A DNA stretch of 64,000 bases from Metaphire vulgaris (GCA_018105865.1 CM030837.1:2195475-2259474); one strand, 5' to 3'. Shown: positions 33,000 to 45,745, counted from the stretch's first letter. Translations and numbers: made by a program. Notes: generated by a model from the sequence alone, not told the origin.

Positions 33000-34440
33000 A
33001 ATTGGGGTGGGTGGGAGGTGTCGACCTCAAATTGGGGGGGGGGGTCCGGAGCTAATTAGTATGCATTTTGTATGCATACCATTGTCACATTTCCAAATTT
33101 TGGAGGGTGTCGACCTCAAATTGAGGGGAAGGGGGTGTTGAGTGGGTGTTAGGGGGGTGTCAAAATATCTCTGGTGAAAACGGTACGGAGGAATTTGCAT
33201 ATTGAGAGATTAGTGATTACGTCATCAAGGCTGCTGTGGCAAATGCAGTGGTTAAATGGTTAAATTACTTTGTGTCAGAGGTGTCGGATCTTCTTATCGT
33301 TCCTCCGGACACAGAATTTCTTCACAACTTTTTAAAATTCATTTAAAACGAACGTTTAGAGCACAGTTCACGTTTTCTTTTCTTTCCCGTGCATGCAAAG
33401 TGTTAAAGTAGACAATAGAAGATCACAACGAATTAAAAGTACGTTCCGGATCTTATGCCGGACGTACCGGATCGGAGATCTGGCAAGATCCGGCTCAATT
33501 TAACCCCTGGAAAAATGTGCAGCTGAAAAAAACATACTTTGGAACAAATACGATGTTCAGCCCATGGTTTTGAAAGATCAAACCTGAAACCGGGTTTAAA
33601 TTCTAAGGAGCTACATGGGTGCTGCTTTTGAAAGCGCTATAGAATTTAACGAAATTTTACTTACTTACTTACTTTAAACAGCTACACTACAGTGAATATG
33701 GATCTCTACACCATTGTATAGTAGTTCATCCATTTAAGCACCTGCAAGTGCTTCCGTAAGTTTCATGATATCAGGCAACAGTGCTGACGTTCGGCTTCAT
33801 TTAAAATATCGTTAAATCCATATTAAACGACTTCGATTATCATAGGCAACATTCTCGCGAACAATTATTCTGAATGCCGTGAGTTTAAAGACGATAAATC
33901 GTATAACTCATCCAATCAATACATAGATTCAAACAGCTATCAACAGCTACAATTAATTATGAATAGTAAAATATAGAAATGGAAATAGCAATAGGCCTAG
34001 ATCTATGAAACGGCGGTGTAGTGTAGGCCTATATCGATTTGTTTGACGGTGAGTGAAGAATACAGTATATGAAGATTTGGAGATTGATTATCTGTGTTTT
34101 ATAGAATGACAATTATTCAATTTATTAATAATTGAGTTTACCATGGAACTCGAGCAAAGAGCCAAAGATATTGTTGAAGTAGATTTCCGTCGCCTGCATT
34201 GACTGTCGACGTATCCTTTCTCGAAATCTTTACTAATAGATACCTATCTACGGGAACTGTGTTCTCTTTTGGTATCTACTTTCCAACGTTATAACGACTA
34301 CAATGATCACAATGACTTATATTATTGGAGTAATTTTCTATGTTCTATTTTTTTTCGGTGCTATAATGAATGTTTGACGTCAGCACTTGATGATGTACTT
34401 ATGTATGTAACTGGTATGATGTTCTGTTGGAAATAAACCA
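33000..34440. other. Repeat-derived and unassigned sequence
   Basis: G-rich patches near 33000-33170 resemble MITE interiors but no paired ends were found. At 33610-33676 a + strand copy of the GTAA-tail repeat end is present (AGCGCTATAGAATTT then TTACTTACTTAC). The remainder is AT-rich with no coding signal. Confidence 0.4.
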
Positions 34441-34443
34441 TTA

Positions 34444-34447
34444 TTTA

Positions 34448-34526
<79 letters not shown>
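34444..34526. repeat. (TTA)n microsatellite
   Basis: About 80 bases of uninterrupted TTA repeats. Confidence 0.95.
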
Positions 34527-34529
<3 letters not shown>

Positions 34530-34596
34530 GAAGCGGATAAGAAACAAATATATCTTGAATATAGGCATGAGTTGAAATAAATTGTATAGTATATTG

Positions 34597-34725
34597 TATT
34601 GTATACTGGACTATTTATATAGCGCCGTAAGCATATCATAACCAAAAACAGGGCGCTTTACAGGGGGTATGACCCCCTAAACAGATGGCTTTTCAATCTG
34701 TTTTTGAAGATGGGCCGAGCTTAAA
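34597..34725 (-). mobile_element. LINE 3'-end remnant
   Basis: The - strand reads PIFKNRLKSHLFRGSYPL then stop, followed by AGCGCCCTG and GGCGCTATATAAATAG. It is the same ORF2 end and 3'UTR pattern as the LINEs at 30.8 and 10.8 kb. Confidence 0.65.
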
Positions 34726-35603
34726 ATAAAGGTTCAGTTCTATGATAAAATATGCTAATTAAACGTGTGATATCGTCCATGCATAAGTCTTATACTGACT
34801 TATGAAGAACTACATGATGTTCTAATAACGTAACTCGCTTCGGTGCATTCCATCCAGTCATTCGCAACAAGACGGCTATTCCTCGCCCTCGCCGACACTT
34901 CAGCCATCTTTACGGACACCGGGAGCAAATGGGGGGGGGACTATACTTAGAACGCCATTCCAATGGTCGGCCCTATTCAGGGCGGCGTGGCGCAATGTTC
35001 TTCGGCTAATCAAAGGAAAACGAGTGTCGGGGCAAGATTGTAAGACGGTCATTATGGCACCGCTAATACGCCGCGGAGACGAGAGAGAGGGAGAACCAGG
35101 TGCGTACCAAAAGCAGACGGATGGACTCCGGCGTTGCGACCAGGGCTGGAAGTCCCTTAATTAGGTCGGATGGGAGGTTTCTGTCGTCTGCGACGATTCA
35201 AATAGAGGCGCACGGTAGTTTTTTGTATGTCTTTACTTGGAATGCAAGTGCTTAACACTGACTATGCCATTTAAAGTTTAAACGCAATAGAGACCAGGTT
35301 GGTAGGTAAGAAGCCTAATTAGGTATGTATGTATGTATTTAGGCCTAAGTGGGTCGGTGGATAGGTAGGCAGGTAATTAGGTAACTATGTATGTATGTAT
35401 GTAATATGTGAGTAGGTAGGTATGTTGGAAGTTACGTATGTAGGTTGGTGGGTACGACAGTAGACAGACAGAGAGAGGCAGATAGATAGATGAGCATTTC
35501 TCACGGACTGTTTCTTGGCCATTACGGAATGTACAGTAAGCTGAGTAAGGCATCGTAAATGGAAGCCTTCGATGCCATTTTGAATGTGAGAGCCAATATC
35601 AAG

Positions 35604-35607
<4 letters not shown>

Positions 35608-35664
<57 letters not shown>
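35608..35664. repeat. (GA)n microsatellite
   Basis: About 57 bases of GA. The 900 bases before it (34.7-35.6 kb) contain GTAT/GTAG-rich simple sequence near 35320-35480 and no gene. Confidence 0.95.
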
Positions 35665-35665
<1 letters not shown>

Positions 35666-35699
35666 AAAAGATACAGTTAAAAGTGCACAAGTTTTAAAT

Positions 35700-36900
35700 T
35701 TTGAACGTAAACATGCGAGACCATGCAATTGAAACCATAGCTTTAAAGTTTTCCGCCACGAAAATCACGGCACGTATCGCATTACACTCTCTCTCCTTCT
35801 GACCGATCTCTGGAATGACCCGGATAATCTTTTGCGCATGGATTTGAAGTACCATCGATTGACGATACCCTTGGGTATTAGAACTGGTGCATAGTTATTA
35901 TTACATTTAACTGCAGATTGCATGTCCGTGCTTTGACTGGAATTCGTCCACAGCTGGACTTGAATGGGGAGGTGAGGTTTGGTGCCGATGGTCTTACTAG
36001 CTAGGCCCGGCGTGTTGACGATGTGAGGCCATTAACACGATTGAAATTATTCCACGCTGAATATAACATACGACACTGCCCGTCGACGACAGATCGAATG
36101 CAAAGGGGCCTGACTGCGTGCATGAAATCCGTGAGTCGCATGCGAGTGCAGGGCGACGTGCCGGACGACCCAGGGGAACGGCCTGGCCCGTTCGTCGACG
36201 ACCCCCCCCCGTGTCCGGGCTTTCTCTTCTGTACCGTCAGACTTGCATCTCATCAAGAGGCCCGATCCACTCTCCTTTATGAGACAAGGTTATACGGGTT
36301 TTATTGCGTCCTTATACGGTCGGATGTTCGGCCGCCTGGCGAGAGATCTGAGAAGCATGTATGGCCGTACGACACGTAGGGTCTGCTGGTGGAAAGTCAG
36401 TGGTGGAATTTTCATTCCCTTCTTGTTACCCCCAAAAGACGTTTCACTCGAGTCCCTATCGGTAGCCAGGCAATACTTGCTCGACATGGAAGACCAGGAT
36501 TGAATCCCAGTAGATAAATAAGTTAAAATAACAGGTTCTTGTTTCGTAGTTGATAACCGTCGTAAAATTAACATAAGATTTTCCTAAGCCTGCATCGGTC
36601 AAAGAAGCAGATAGTAAATAATAGTGTTTGAAATAAAACTTGAAACTATATCAAGAAAATCTCTTTGATTGCACGGCATTCTACGATTTAGCATTCGAAC
36701 GACAATAATTATAGAACACACGAGTCATGATTAAAAAGAATATTTCTATAAATTGTAAAATTGTATTGTAGTTCTTCATTTAATATTTATTCAAATATCG
36801 CATATGTTTCACTCTGCTCACTAAAAAGATACATTCTAACCATAAGAAAGCGATGTCAGTTTGCCTCTTTATGGCTAATTGGTCAACAGTTCACACTGAA
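35700..36900. other. Unassigned intergenic sequence
   Basis: ORFs of up to 118 codons at 36023-36574 overlap on both strands and show no recognisable domain or splice context. No gene is called. A box-B-like GGATTGAATCCC at about 36498 has no convincing box A. Confidence 0.4.
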
Positions 36901-36930
36901 TGCGGTTCTAACAGTGAGAACGATCTCAGG

Positions 36931-37198
<268 letters not shown>

Positions 37199-37611
37199 AG
37201 TTCTCTTTGCCTTCGACAAGATCGCTATCCAAGAATATGGAAGCGTTGGTCGTGGGGATGGGTCTGGGGAACAGCTCTCAAGGGAACGACGTGCATGAGT
37301 CCCGCGAACGAACGTGTCTAAATGACAGAGACGGTGTCTGGAAATTTCGCAGTAGAAGTCTTCATACGTAAAATCTAATTTCGTCTGCTCCGTGCGTCTG
37401 CCTCTCGACTGCTGTCCCAAGAGTCGTCGTTCGGTTTCAATACTTCATGCACACTGTCTGTCTCGCGCAGGACGAGTTTCGTTTCAGCGAATTAAATAAG
37501 CGGCGCGATATTTTTATCCCCGCCAGCTGAAATCTTTTTCACAAACACGTCAGACGCTGTCTAGCATAGGCAGTAAATAAAGGATAGCACGAGAAGGAAG
37601 CTTGAAAGACG

Positions 37612-38032
37612 TAAGTGATGATGACGACGACAACGACGACGACGATGATGATGATGATGCTGTTGATGATGATGATGTTGTTGTTGATGATGATGATAAT
37701 GATGATGATGATGATAATGATGATGATGATGATGATGATGATAATGATGATGATGATGATCATGATGTTGTTGTTGATGATCATGATGATGATAATGATG
37801 ATGATGATGATGACGATGATGATGACAATGATAATGATGATGATGATGATGATGATGATAATGATGATGATGATGATTATGATGTTGATGATGATGATGA
37901 TAATGATGATGATGATGATCATGATGTTGTTGATGATGATGATGATAATGATAATGATGATGATGATGATGACAATGATAATGATGATGATGATGTTGAT
38001 GATGATGATGATGATGATGATGATTATGATGT
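37612..38032. repeat. (GAT)n-type imperfect microsatellite
   Basis: About 420 bases of GAT with scattered AAT, GTT and GAC units. The long ORFs over it in several frames are artefacts of the repeat. Confidence 0.95.
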
Positions 38033-38207
38033 TGACGAGAAACAAGAAGATGAAGTAACATAAGTGCAGGACTCGAAATAAGTTCAAATAAGGTCTTATT
38101 CTCTACAGGGTTTTTGATGACTGTAATTTTATTTATTTTTATTGAACTCTGTAATTTGCCCTTGCTACTGACATTTTGGTTATATGGCGCATAAGAATTC
38201 ATCAGTT

Positions 38208-38208
<1 letters not shown>

Positions 38209-38245
<37 letters not shown>

Positions 38246-38246
38246 T

Positions 38247-38316
<70 letters not shown>
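38209..38316. repeat. (TAC)n-(TAA)n microsatellite
   Basis: About 75 bases of TAC and 30 of TAA. Confidence 0.95.
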
Positions 38317-38317
<1 letters not shown>

Positions 38318-38375
38318 TTAGAGATGGCATGTACAGTATTCGTGGTCTAAAATAAGCGGTCACTGTCATCATTAG

Positions 38376-38475
38376 TGTCTATTACAGATAGAATAGTATC
38401 TATCACAGACAGGATAGTATCTATCACAGATAGAATAGTACCTGACACAGATAGAATGGTATCTGTCATAGATAT
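38376..38475. repeat. 21-bp minisatellite, about five units
   Basis: The unit is close to TATCTATCACAGATAGAATAG. Each unit is itself a partial palindrome (CTATC/GATAG). Confidence 0.8.
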
Positions 38476-38479
38476 CGCT

Positions 38480-39630
38480 ATACCGCCGTCATCGTCTTGT
38501 CAGTCTTGTCCGTCGTTTTCTAGCGTGACGTCACTGCGAAATCTTACGAAAAAAATCCGCGGAGAATTGTCTCCGAGAGACGTTTTCGTCACGTGACTCG
38601 GCTGTCAACGCATTTCCGTCAGCGGGTTTGATTGACACGGCGGGTACGGTTTCGTGTCGGCGCAGACGACCGCGACGACATCCGAGAGTCCAATTAAAGC
38701 GATAAATCTTTCCCATTATATATGTCGCGAAAGTCACGTACGTTCGTTACACGTTCGGCATGTCTTATGTTTCATCCCCGTTTAAAACAATGTCGAGCTT
38801 TTCTAAAGTCAAATTTCTCGCGCAATTTTGGTTCCACCCAGACCAGTAGTTACTAAAACACATGCAACAAACCAAAAGGTATATATAAATGGCCTACTTA
38901 GTTCAAGAATGAGCTATAGAAATAGTGTCTGGGATCCCTATATATATATTTTAATTTATATTTATACATTTATTTATTTATTTATATGCATATATATATA
39001 CAGTATATATATATATATATATACTGTATATGAAATTTCAATGTGCTGTCAGTAGTCTTAGAGACCGCCTGCATAAATATTAGGGAAAATAGGCCTTTGA
39101 GCGTATAGTTAATTTAAGAGATTTGATTGGTTGAATTCAGTGACATCTAATCTACCCCGCGCAGTTTGTGTCCATCTGTTAACGTGGAAGAAACTCTCTT
39201 TTTACACTTTTCATTGCAATCAACTTGCCACTTGCTAGACCTGCTGTGCTGCTGATGTCTAAAACGGATAGAAATTATAGAATGCATACATTGCATAGAA
39301 TACGCACTAAATACATGTAGATAGGCAGAACCACGAGAGAGATAACTGGAAATGGACTCGATGAACGATTGAACGATGGACAACAGAATTAAGCAGATGA
39401 GTGAAAACAAATTCAACGTTTGAGCGAATAGGATCAATGCAAGAAGAAAATCAATGAAACGGTTGATTGACCGAGTGACTAAACGGTTGACAGGATTGAC
39501 ATTGACAAAGTGATGAATGATATCACACATATAGTTCGAACCACAGTTGTGCTAGGAAATGCAGGACATTTTATTCGTACAAATTCTAGATCGGATAGCA
39601 AATTCTAAAGTTTTGCAAAAAAAACGCGAA
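38480..39630. other. Unassigned sequence downstream of the Kv1 gene
   Basis: Contains a TA-rich tract at 38940-39025 and otherwise non-repetitive DNA without coding signal. It includes one isolated TGACGTCA at 38526. Confidence 0.4.
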
Positions 39631-39632
39631 AA

Positions 39633-39638
39633 TTTATT
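39633..39638 (-). promoter_or_regulatory. Candidate polyadenylation signal of the Kv1 gene
   Basis: AATAAA on the - strand, 650 bases past the Kv1 stop codon. Another lies near 39570. No transcript evidence is available. Confidence 0.35.
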
Positions 39639-40056
39639 GTCTTCGATCACACCAAAGTTCGGATTTGAGTCTCGTAATAATCAATATGATAAATCGACAG
39701 AAAACAAAGAATTATTTATAACAAAGAAAAAACAATGAAAGAAAGAAAGAACTGGCGGCAAGAACTGTCACGTGATATCGATGCGGAGTTTTATAATACT
39801 CGGAGAAAAGCACTGTCTCTTCTACCCCTACCTCCTCCTCCCCTCAAACACCTCTTCCTCCTTCCCTCTCACACGACCAATTCGAATTAAGCGATGATCA
39901 TTCGAACGCGAAAAACTGCTCCACGACAAAATTCAAGTGCGCTACAGCGGCAAAGAAGAACGCGCGTCACGTGACCACCGGCAATTCGACTTACTTCCGG
40001 CGGAAGCGCTCATGCTATATATATATAAACACACTCGCACAATATATATATATGTA

Positions 40057-40130
40057 CAGGGTGGCACAAAAAACGGACTATATTAAATGCAAACCTAAGT
40101 GTGACTAGTCCGGTTTTTTGCGCCACCCTA
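40057..40130. mobile_element. Small palindromic MITE (mariner-like)
   Basis: CAGGGTGGCACAAAAAACGG at left pairs with CCGGTTTTTTGCGCCACCC at right, flanked by TA. About 74 bases, in the probable Kv1 3'UTR, followed by TATATAGGG repeats at 40130-40220. Confidence 0.65.
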
Positions 40131-40186
40131 TATATATATATATATAGGGTATATATATAGGGTATATATATAGGGTATATATATAG

Positions 40187-40222
<36 letters not shown>

Positions 40223-40289
40223 AAGCCGTGTTTGTATAGTGCGTCTTCGAGGCGCTGTATTATAATACTGTGGCGATGTTTTGCTTTGT

Positions 40290-41892
40290 CTACACGTTTG
40301 TTTCGTGATTTTCCGCATCGATTCGCTTCAGTGATTTTCTCGATTGCACGAACAGTGAATCTTCGTCGGTGACTACGTCGTCGGATGAGTCATTAATTTC
40401 CACCAATCGACTCTCGTCTCTCTTTCCCGACGACGAATCATTAGCTTCCGTCTTTTCGTATTCTACTTCTTCGTCGTCGTCATAGTCATCTTTATCTTTA
40501 CCTCCTTGTTCCTCCTCCTCCTCCCCCTCTTCTTCTTCATCTTCGTCCTCTTCTTCGTCATCATCTTCTTCGTCGTCGTCGTCGTCGTCTTCCTTGTTTG
40601 GCGTTCGACTTCCGGTGTGCTCTTCGCACACGTGACCGAAGAAGTCGAAACCGGAAGTGGTGACGGCGGCGGAATCGTCCGTCCGGTCGGTGTTCTCGCG
40701 GTGGTAGAAGTAGTTGAAGTTCGAGACGATGACCGGAACCGGAAGCGCTATGGTTAGGACGCCGGCGATGGCGCACAGCGACCCGATCAGCTTGCCCCAC
40801 GGGCTGTTCGGCCGCATGTCGCCGTACCCGACGGTCGTCATCGTGACGACCGCCCACCAGAAGGCATCCGGTATGCTCTTGAAGGTCGTCGGGTCCTGCT
40901 CGGCCTCGGCGAAGTAGACGGCGCTCGAGAACAGGATGACGCAGATCATGAGGAAGAAGATGAGCAGGCCGAGCTCGCGCATGCTCGCCCGGATCGTCTG
41001 TCCGAGTATCTGGAGGCCCTTCGAATGCCGGGACAGCTTGAAGATCCGGAAGACGCGGACCAGCCGTACGACCCGGAGTATGGCCAACGACATCGCCTGG
41101 CTGTTCGGCCGGTCCTCGTCGACGACGACCGTGCCGAGGGTGATGTAGTACGGTATGATGGCCAGCAGGTCGATGAGGTTCATCAGGTTCTTGAAGAAGT
41201 ACAGGTGGTCGGGACAGGTGGCGAACCGCAGCACGAACTCCGACGTGAACCAGATGATGCAGACGGTCTCGATGATGAAGAACGGTTCGTTCATCCGGAC
41301 GCGGTCGTCCACCTCCAGCGGATCCGACGACATTCCGCCGTGGGTGGAGTTGCCCGGATGGTAGCGCTTCAGCTCCGGCAGCGTCTCCAGGCAGAACGTG
41401 GCTATGGAGAGGATGATGACGCTGACGGACAGGATCGCCACCAGCCGGGCGGCCAGCGAGCTGTCCGGGTTCTCGAGGAGGATCCAGATCCGGCGCTGGA
41501 ACGCGTTGACCGGCAGCGGCTTGGCCGCCTCGGTGACCAGGCCCTCCTCCTGGCGGAACTTGAGGATGATCTCCGAGCCGAGCTGGTAGAAGCACAGCTC
41601 CTCGGAGAAGATCTCTACGTGAACGTTCACTGGACGGCGTAGGTTACCGGCGCTCTGGTAGTAGTAGAGGATCGAGTCGAAGCTGGTACGGTCGCGGTCG
41701 AAGAAGTACTCGTTCCGCAGCGGATCGAAGTACCGGTTGCGCTTCTGCGGGTCGCCGAGCAGCGTGTCGGGGAACTGGTCGAGCGTCTGCAGGCGGGTCT
41801 CGAACCGGAGACCGCTGACGTTGATGACGACACGGTCGGATTCCGAGGTCTTCGTTGCCGAATCGTCGATGGCGGAAGCCCCCGTACTCTGC
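40290..41892 (-). CDS. Shaker-type (Kv1) voltage-gated potassium channel, 5' exon missing
   Basis: The open frame gives about 533 residues of a delayed-rectifier or A-type K+ channel alpha subunit of the axonal/plasma membrane. Numbering from codon CAG at 41891, the T1 tetramerisation domain starts at about 27 ([13 protein letters not shown]) and includes [19 protein letters not shown]1 is about 148-173, an N-glycosylation site (NST) lies in the S1-S2 loop, and S2 is 203-224. S4 has the [19 protein letters not shown] charge ladder, the pore filter TVGYGD is at 353-358, and the S6 PVP hinge at 384-386. The filter and the [14 protein letters not shown] stretch place it in Kv1. The tail has about 45 Asp/Glu-rich residues and ends HETNV, a class I PDZ ligand. 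No in-frame ATG exists: an in-frame stop lies at 41904-41906 and a possible acceptor GATGCAG ends at 41893. The start exon must therefore lie upstream (over 41.9 kb) and was not found. Confidence 0.93.
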
Positions 41893-41900
41893 CTGCATCG

Positions 41901-41902
41901 AG

Positions 41903-41997
<95 letters not shown>

Positions 41998-42103
41998 TGT
42001 CATCAACATTATCGTAATCATCGACAACAACATCAACATCATCATCATTGTCGTCATCATCATCCTCATCCTCATTGTCATTATCATCATCATCATCGTA
42101 AGT
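41901..42103. repeat. (ATC)n microsatellite at the 5' border of the Kv1 exon
   Basis: About 100 bases of perfect ATC followed by degenerate units. On the - strand it is ATG-rich, so it supplies many ATG codons, but in another frame than Kv1. Confidence 0.95.
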
Positions 42104-42225
42104 AAGTAAGTAAAATCTCGTGGATTTATATAGCGCTTTGGAAGTTGCACAACAGTGGCTGCTTATTCTTGGGAGCCTTTCCTAAAATAGCTATGGGAAA
42201 GGTGAAAGATCGGCCAATATCCATC
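42104..42225 (-). repeat. LINE/SINE 3'-end family with GTAA tail
   Basis: AAGTAAGTAAGTAAAATCTC then GTGGATTTATATAGCGCTTT and GCACAACAGTGGCTGCTTA, close to the copies at 15297 and 30001. Confidence 0.6.
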
Positions 42226-42299
42226 CGTCATCGTCATCATCATCTTCATCAACATCATCGTCATCATCATCATCATCATAATCATGATCATCAGACTAG

Positions 42300-43600
42300 C
42301 TGTTAATTAATATTCATGATATTCGAACGATAATAATATTCATGAGATATATGCAAATCAGTTTCAATCTGATTGGCGTGCCCTGGACAACGACGAAGGC
42401 GCTGTCCGATACTCGAGAGCATCCTTAGCAGAGAGCGGCGGCTTCGGTCACCGTCAGGTTGGCGGACATTTCTTTTCATCGGCCGAACGCTAATCGTATA
42501 CAGGCAGCGCCGAGACGCAGTAAGGATTTTTATAGCGAATCAGATTAGACACCACCGCCACACGCCGAATGTGAAATCCCAGGTCGTCTGCCGTACACGT
42601 TTGCACGATGCCTCACTCTTGGGGGGCGGGGGGCAAGAGTCGCGGAGGGTGTGACGGTAAAAAAAGTCTAACGGGAAAATTATATAAGGCTCCTTCATAT
42701 TCATCGGGGGGGGGGGAGGGACATCCTTACGACCTTTATAGTCGCCAATACTGTGTGCTTTGCGAATGGAAATGGCATGACAGAAGATCAGAGCGATATT
42801 GCTTATTTACTCTTTTTTGTGTTCGTCGGGTGTCACTTGGAGAAGAAAATACGTGTTTACGATAATTTCATCCGGAATTTCCTGGGGTGGGGTGGGGTGA
42901 GGGTTGAAGGAGGAGGCGCTAGAGAGCTTTGGTTGGATCAACGCAGCCTGACTAGGGTTGGCTTTGAGCTTAAATTAATCTGCGATTCCTAAGGTTGTAC
43001 TTGTATATACGTTGATACACTACATGTTGAAAATGTAGCTTACCATTCGGAAAGCGTGCCGGGTCTGTCAATCAGGGGCGCTGTCAGGATTCCGGAATAA
43101 GGGGGGACTGGAGATTGACACTTGCGGGTAAAAGCTCTTTCAGTTTTCGTGCACATTCCCTCGATTTAGTTATACGACCTATCCCCCTCCCCTATTAATC
43201 AACGGATTTTCACAAATCCCATGACCGCTCCCTGTCCGAATAAGGGGGCCGCCCCCTTCGGTGACTACGCCAAAGGGGTCTCAATATTTAGAAGCTAATA
43301 ATTATAATCAATGATAAGCCCTTAACAGTCATTATGTTGACTAATGGTGTTGCTGTTATTACATATAGCATAATGAAAAAGCGTCATGATTTAGCATCGC
43401 AGAAGTTATGAAAACTGATCAGCAGTAGGCGAGCGGATGTTTTTGCAATGCGTGTGTGTGTGTGTGTGGTATATTTGGCGGAGCGATACCGATTGTGTCG
43501 ACGGCCTACTTTTCTGCTCGGTAGTATTCGCCAAAGAACGGGACGTAGATAAGTTTCAAGATGAGAACATGTGGTTATTAGTTTAATACTTCTGGTAGCA
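42300..43600. other. Unassigned sequence upstream of Kv1
   Basis: No exon with a Kv1 N-terminus or other domain was recognised. At 43072-43275 a block begins CAGGGGCGCTGTCAGG and ends with GACTACGCCAAAGG, suggesting a diverged hAT-like MITE without a clear target duplication. Confidence 0.4.
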
Positions 43601-43609
43601 ACGTTCGAC

Positions 43610-43782
43610 CAGGGGCGTAGCGACGGGGGTGTATATCGGCATAAATAACCCCCCCCCCCATCAGGCTACCTTAAGGTTTTAAATGTGTTTTTGTAAGATT
43701 TTCAACGTTTTTAAGATTTATACCTCCAAAACACACATTATTTACCCCCCCCCCCCCAATCAAATTCCTGGCTACGCCTCTG
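43610..43782. mobile_element. hAT-like MITE, family E
   Basis: Ends CAGGGGCGTAGCG and TGGCTACGCCTCTG. It has a perfect 8-bp duplication CGTTCGAC (43602-43609 and 43783-43790). Confidence 0.92.
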
Positions 43783-43799
43783 CGTTCGACGTCTGACAG

Positions 43800-44620
43800 G
43801 CGTCTGATTTACCCACAAAACCAATTTATTTCTCGACTTCAATTGGCTTGTGGATTGAGAGTATAAGATGGTTCAAATTCTCAGCAATTTCACCGCGTTC
43901 GAATAGATGTCAAAAGCAGCCGTACTGTATTAGAACTCTTCGCTCCAATCTCATTAGCAGCCTCAAAGAGAGCGGTTCTAACGAAGCCATAATGACACCC
44001 ACAGGGCAGTTACCCGCTTCCTCGAACAGCGACACCATCTGCTGGTGCCGCCACCCCAAACCCCGCAACCCCCCACCCCCTAACCCCCGCCCGCCTCCTG
44101 CAATTGATTTTTGCGGCGCCTTTTCTCAGTCGATGCCGAGTCACGCGTCGCGCGCTGACCGCAAGCAGTGCGGAAGTCCGGTTTATTGCCGCCAAGCCGG
44201 ACAAACCGCACCAGACGCAGTAAGTGGAAAAAAAGCGGACAAAGACATCCGTGAAAAAACGAAGATTGCCACGGTCGTAAGGACTTCTTCTTCTGCTGCT
44301 GCTGCTGCTGCTGACGCCGCTCGATGTTCCCGACCTACTCCACAACCCCCGCCTCGACCGTAGGCGCCGTTCACTTTGCGGGGGTCGGGAGGCGGGGGGG
44401 AGGGGTATAAACGCCGAGCGAATGTCGACCTGAGATGACTGCCAGATGAAACTTGGGTGTTGTAAAAGCAGACAGTATAAAGAGATAATGGCCGATCGAA
44501 GGCCGTGTGAGGTCTGCCAACGCCGATAAAGTGTCCATATACACTGCAGATAAGAGTCTCAACATACAAGTTATCTGTCCCACTGTCTACATATTATACA
44601 GTATATATATATATATACTA
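43800..44620. other. Unassigned GC-rich sequence
   Basis: An ORF of 171 codons (+, 43848-44363) and others of about 110-130 codons on - overlap here. None has a recognisable domain, and Pro/Ser/Arg-rich composition suggests chance ORFs in GC-rich DNA. This could instead be promoter or 5'UTR DNA of Kv1. Confidence 0.35.
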
Positions 44621-44622
44621 TA

Positions 44623-44760
44623 CGGTGGCGGTTCCAGGATTTCTTGATGGGGGAGATGAAATGAATTCATAGGAAGTTGGTGGGGGGTGAAAAGAGAAGA
44701 CAAAAATCAATAAACTTTGCGAAAAGGATTGGGAACAATGCAGGAAAACGGGAGGCAGCT
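44623..44760. mobile_element. Truncated hAT-like MITE, family B
   Basis: CGGTGGCGGTTCCAGGATTT and GATGAAATGAATTCATAGG match the left part of 49772-50006. The right end is missing. Confidence 0.65.
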
Positions 44761-45698
44761 CTTCGACTTTGTGAATATTTAGATGTTCCACCAATAGATG
44801 ATGATAACGACGACGACGATGATGATGACGACGACAACAGAATTTATTTGATCCAGTTGTACCTGCTGACGAAGTCTGCGTGACATACGTCGAAGACTCT
44901 TGACGCCTATAAGCACCATACCGTACATGTGTAACCTGGCACAAATGACGCCGACACGGTAGCTAATGCTAGCCCGTGGAATAAACTTCTAGTGGCCGTG
45001 AAGTAGCAACGGAAGCCGGCGAGACATTTTAATGCCCCCCCCCATTGTCTGGCAATAAACCGGCATAACAACTCAACCTCACGGACCCTGGGTGATGCTC
45101 TCGACAGAGTAGCACAGGTAGGGTTCCCAAGGGACCGATAATATCAAGGCCTTGCGTAATCCAATAATTGGCTACACGGTGTTCCCATAAAAAAGCGCCG
45201 GCGCACGCCACTTATTCGTCTGGTGGCGGCGGCGGCGGCGGTGAACAGATGTTGTTCGCATGAATTATGAATATTCTGGTAGATTTACAGCGTAGAATCC
45301 AGTAGCCGATTCGGCCGACGTCGTTGAGTGTTTTAGCTGGAGTGTTAAGTGATCCCCGGCTATACTGTTAGCGGAAAGGAAATGCATAAAGCCGTCGCAA
45401 TCGCAGCTGGAATTTCTAAATCTTTTGTCCTCCCCTCCCCCTTCCCCTCCCCCCATTACGGTATTTGATCCAAGAAAACCTGTAAGACTCTATTGTTGCT
45501 TCAATGTTCTATACTCAACCGGTGATAACATCATCGCCATTGTAGTAGGGTATTTGTCGTTAAAATAACCTTGCTGTGTACCTAATTATTCGGTGTCTTA
45601 TTTAATAAAATTAACATTCAGATTCTAATTCTATTGACATTGGCCTAAGAAGATTGGTTGTTTTTTAAAATCAATGCATGCAGCCAGTGTATACCAAA

Positions 45699-45699
<1 letters not shown>

Positions 45700-45742
<43 letters not shown>

Positions 45743-45745
45743 CCT

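Noticed and set aside
37539..38202. Long ORFs of poly-Ile, poly-His or poly-Asp over the GAT array
   Set aside because: They exist in several frames on both strands because a trinucleotide repeat lacks stops; no domain or non-repeat coding sequence is attached.
40561..41642. Large ORFs (344 codons on -, 205 on +) over the Kv1 exon
   Set aside because: They are alternative frames of the Kv1 coding sequence. The Kv1 frame carries every channel motif; these carry none.
41644..42150. 168-codon - strand ORF with poly-Met that overlaps the Kv1 T1 region
   Set aside because: It starts in the ATC repeat and is one frame off Kv1; its sequence after the repeat has no T1 resemblance.
44010..44569. Candidate Kv1 first exon or an independent gene in GC-rich ORFs
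   Set aside because: No Kv1 N-terminal similarity, no convincing donor in frame, and overlapping ORFs on both strands suggest chance.
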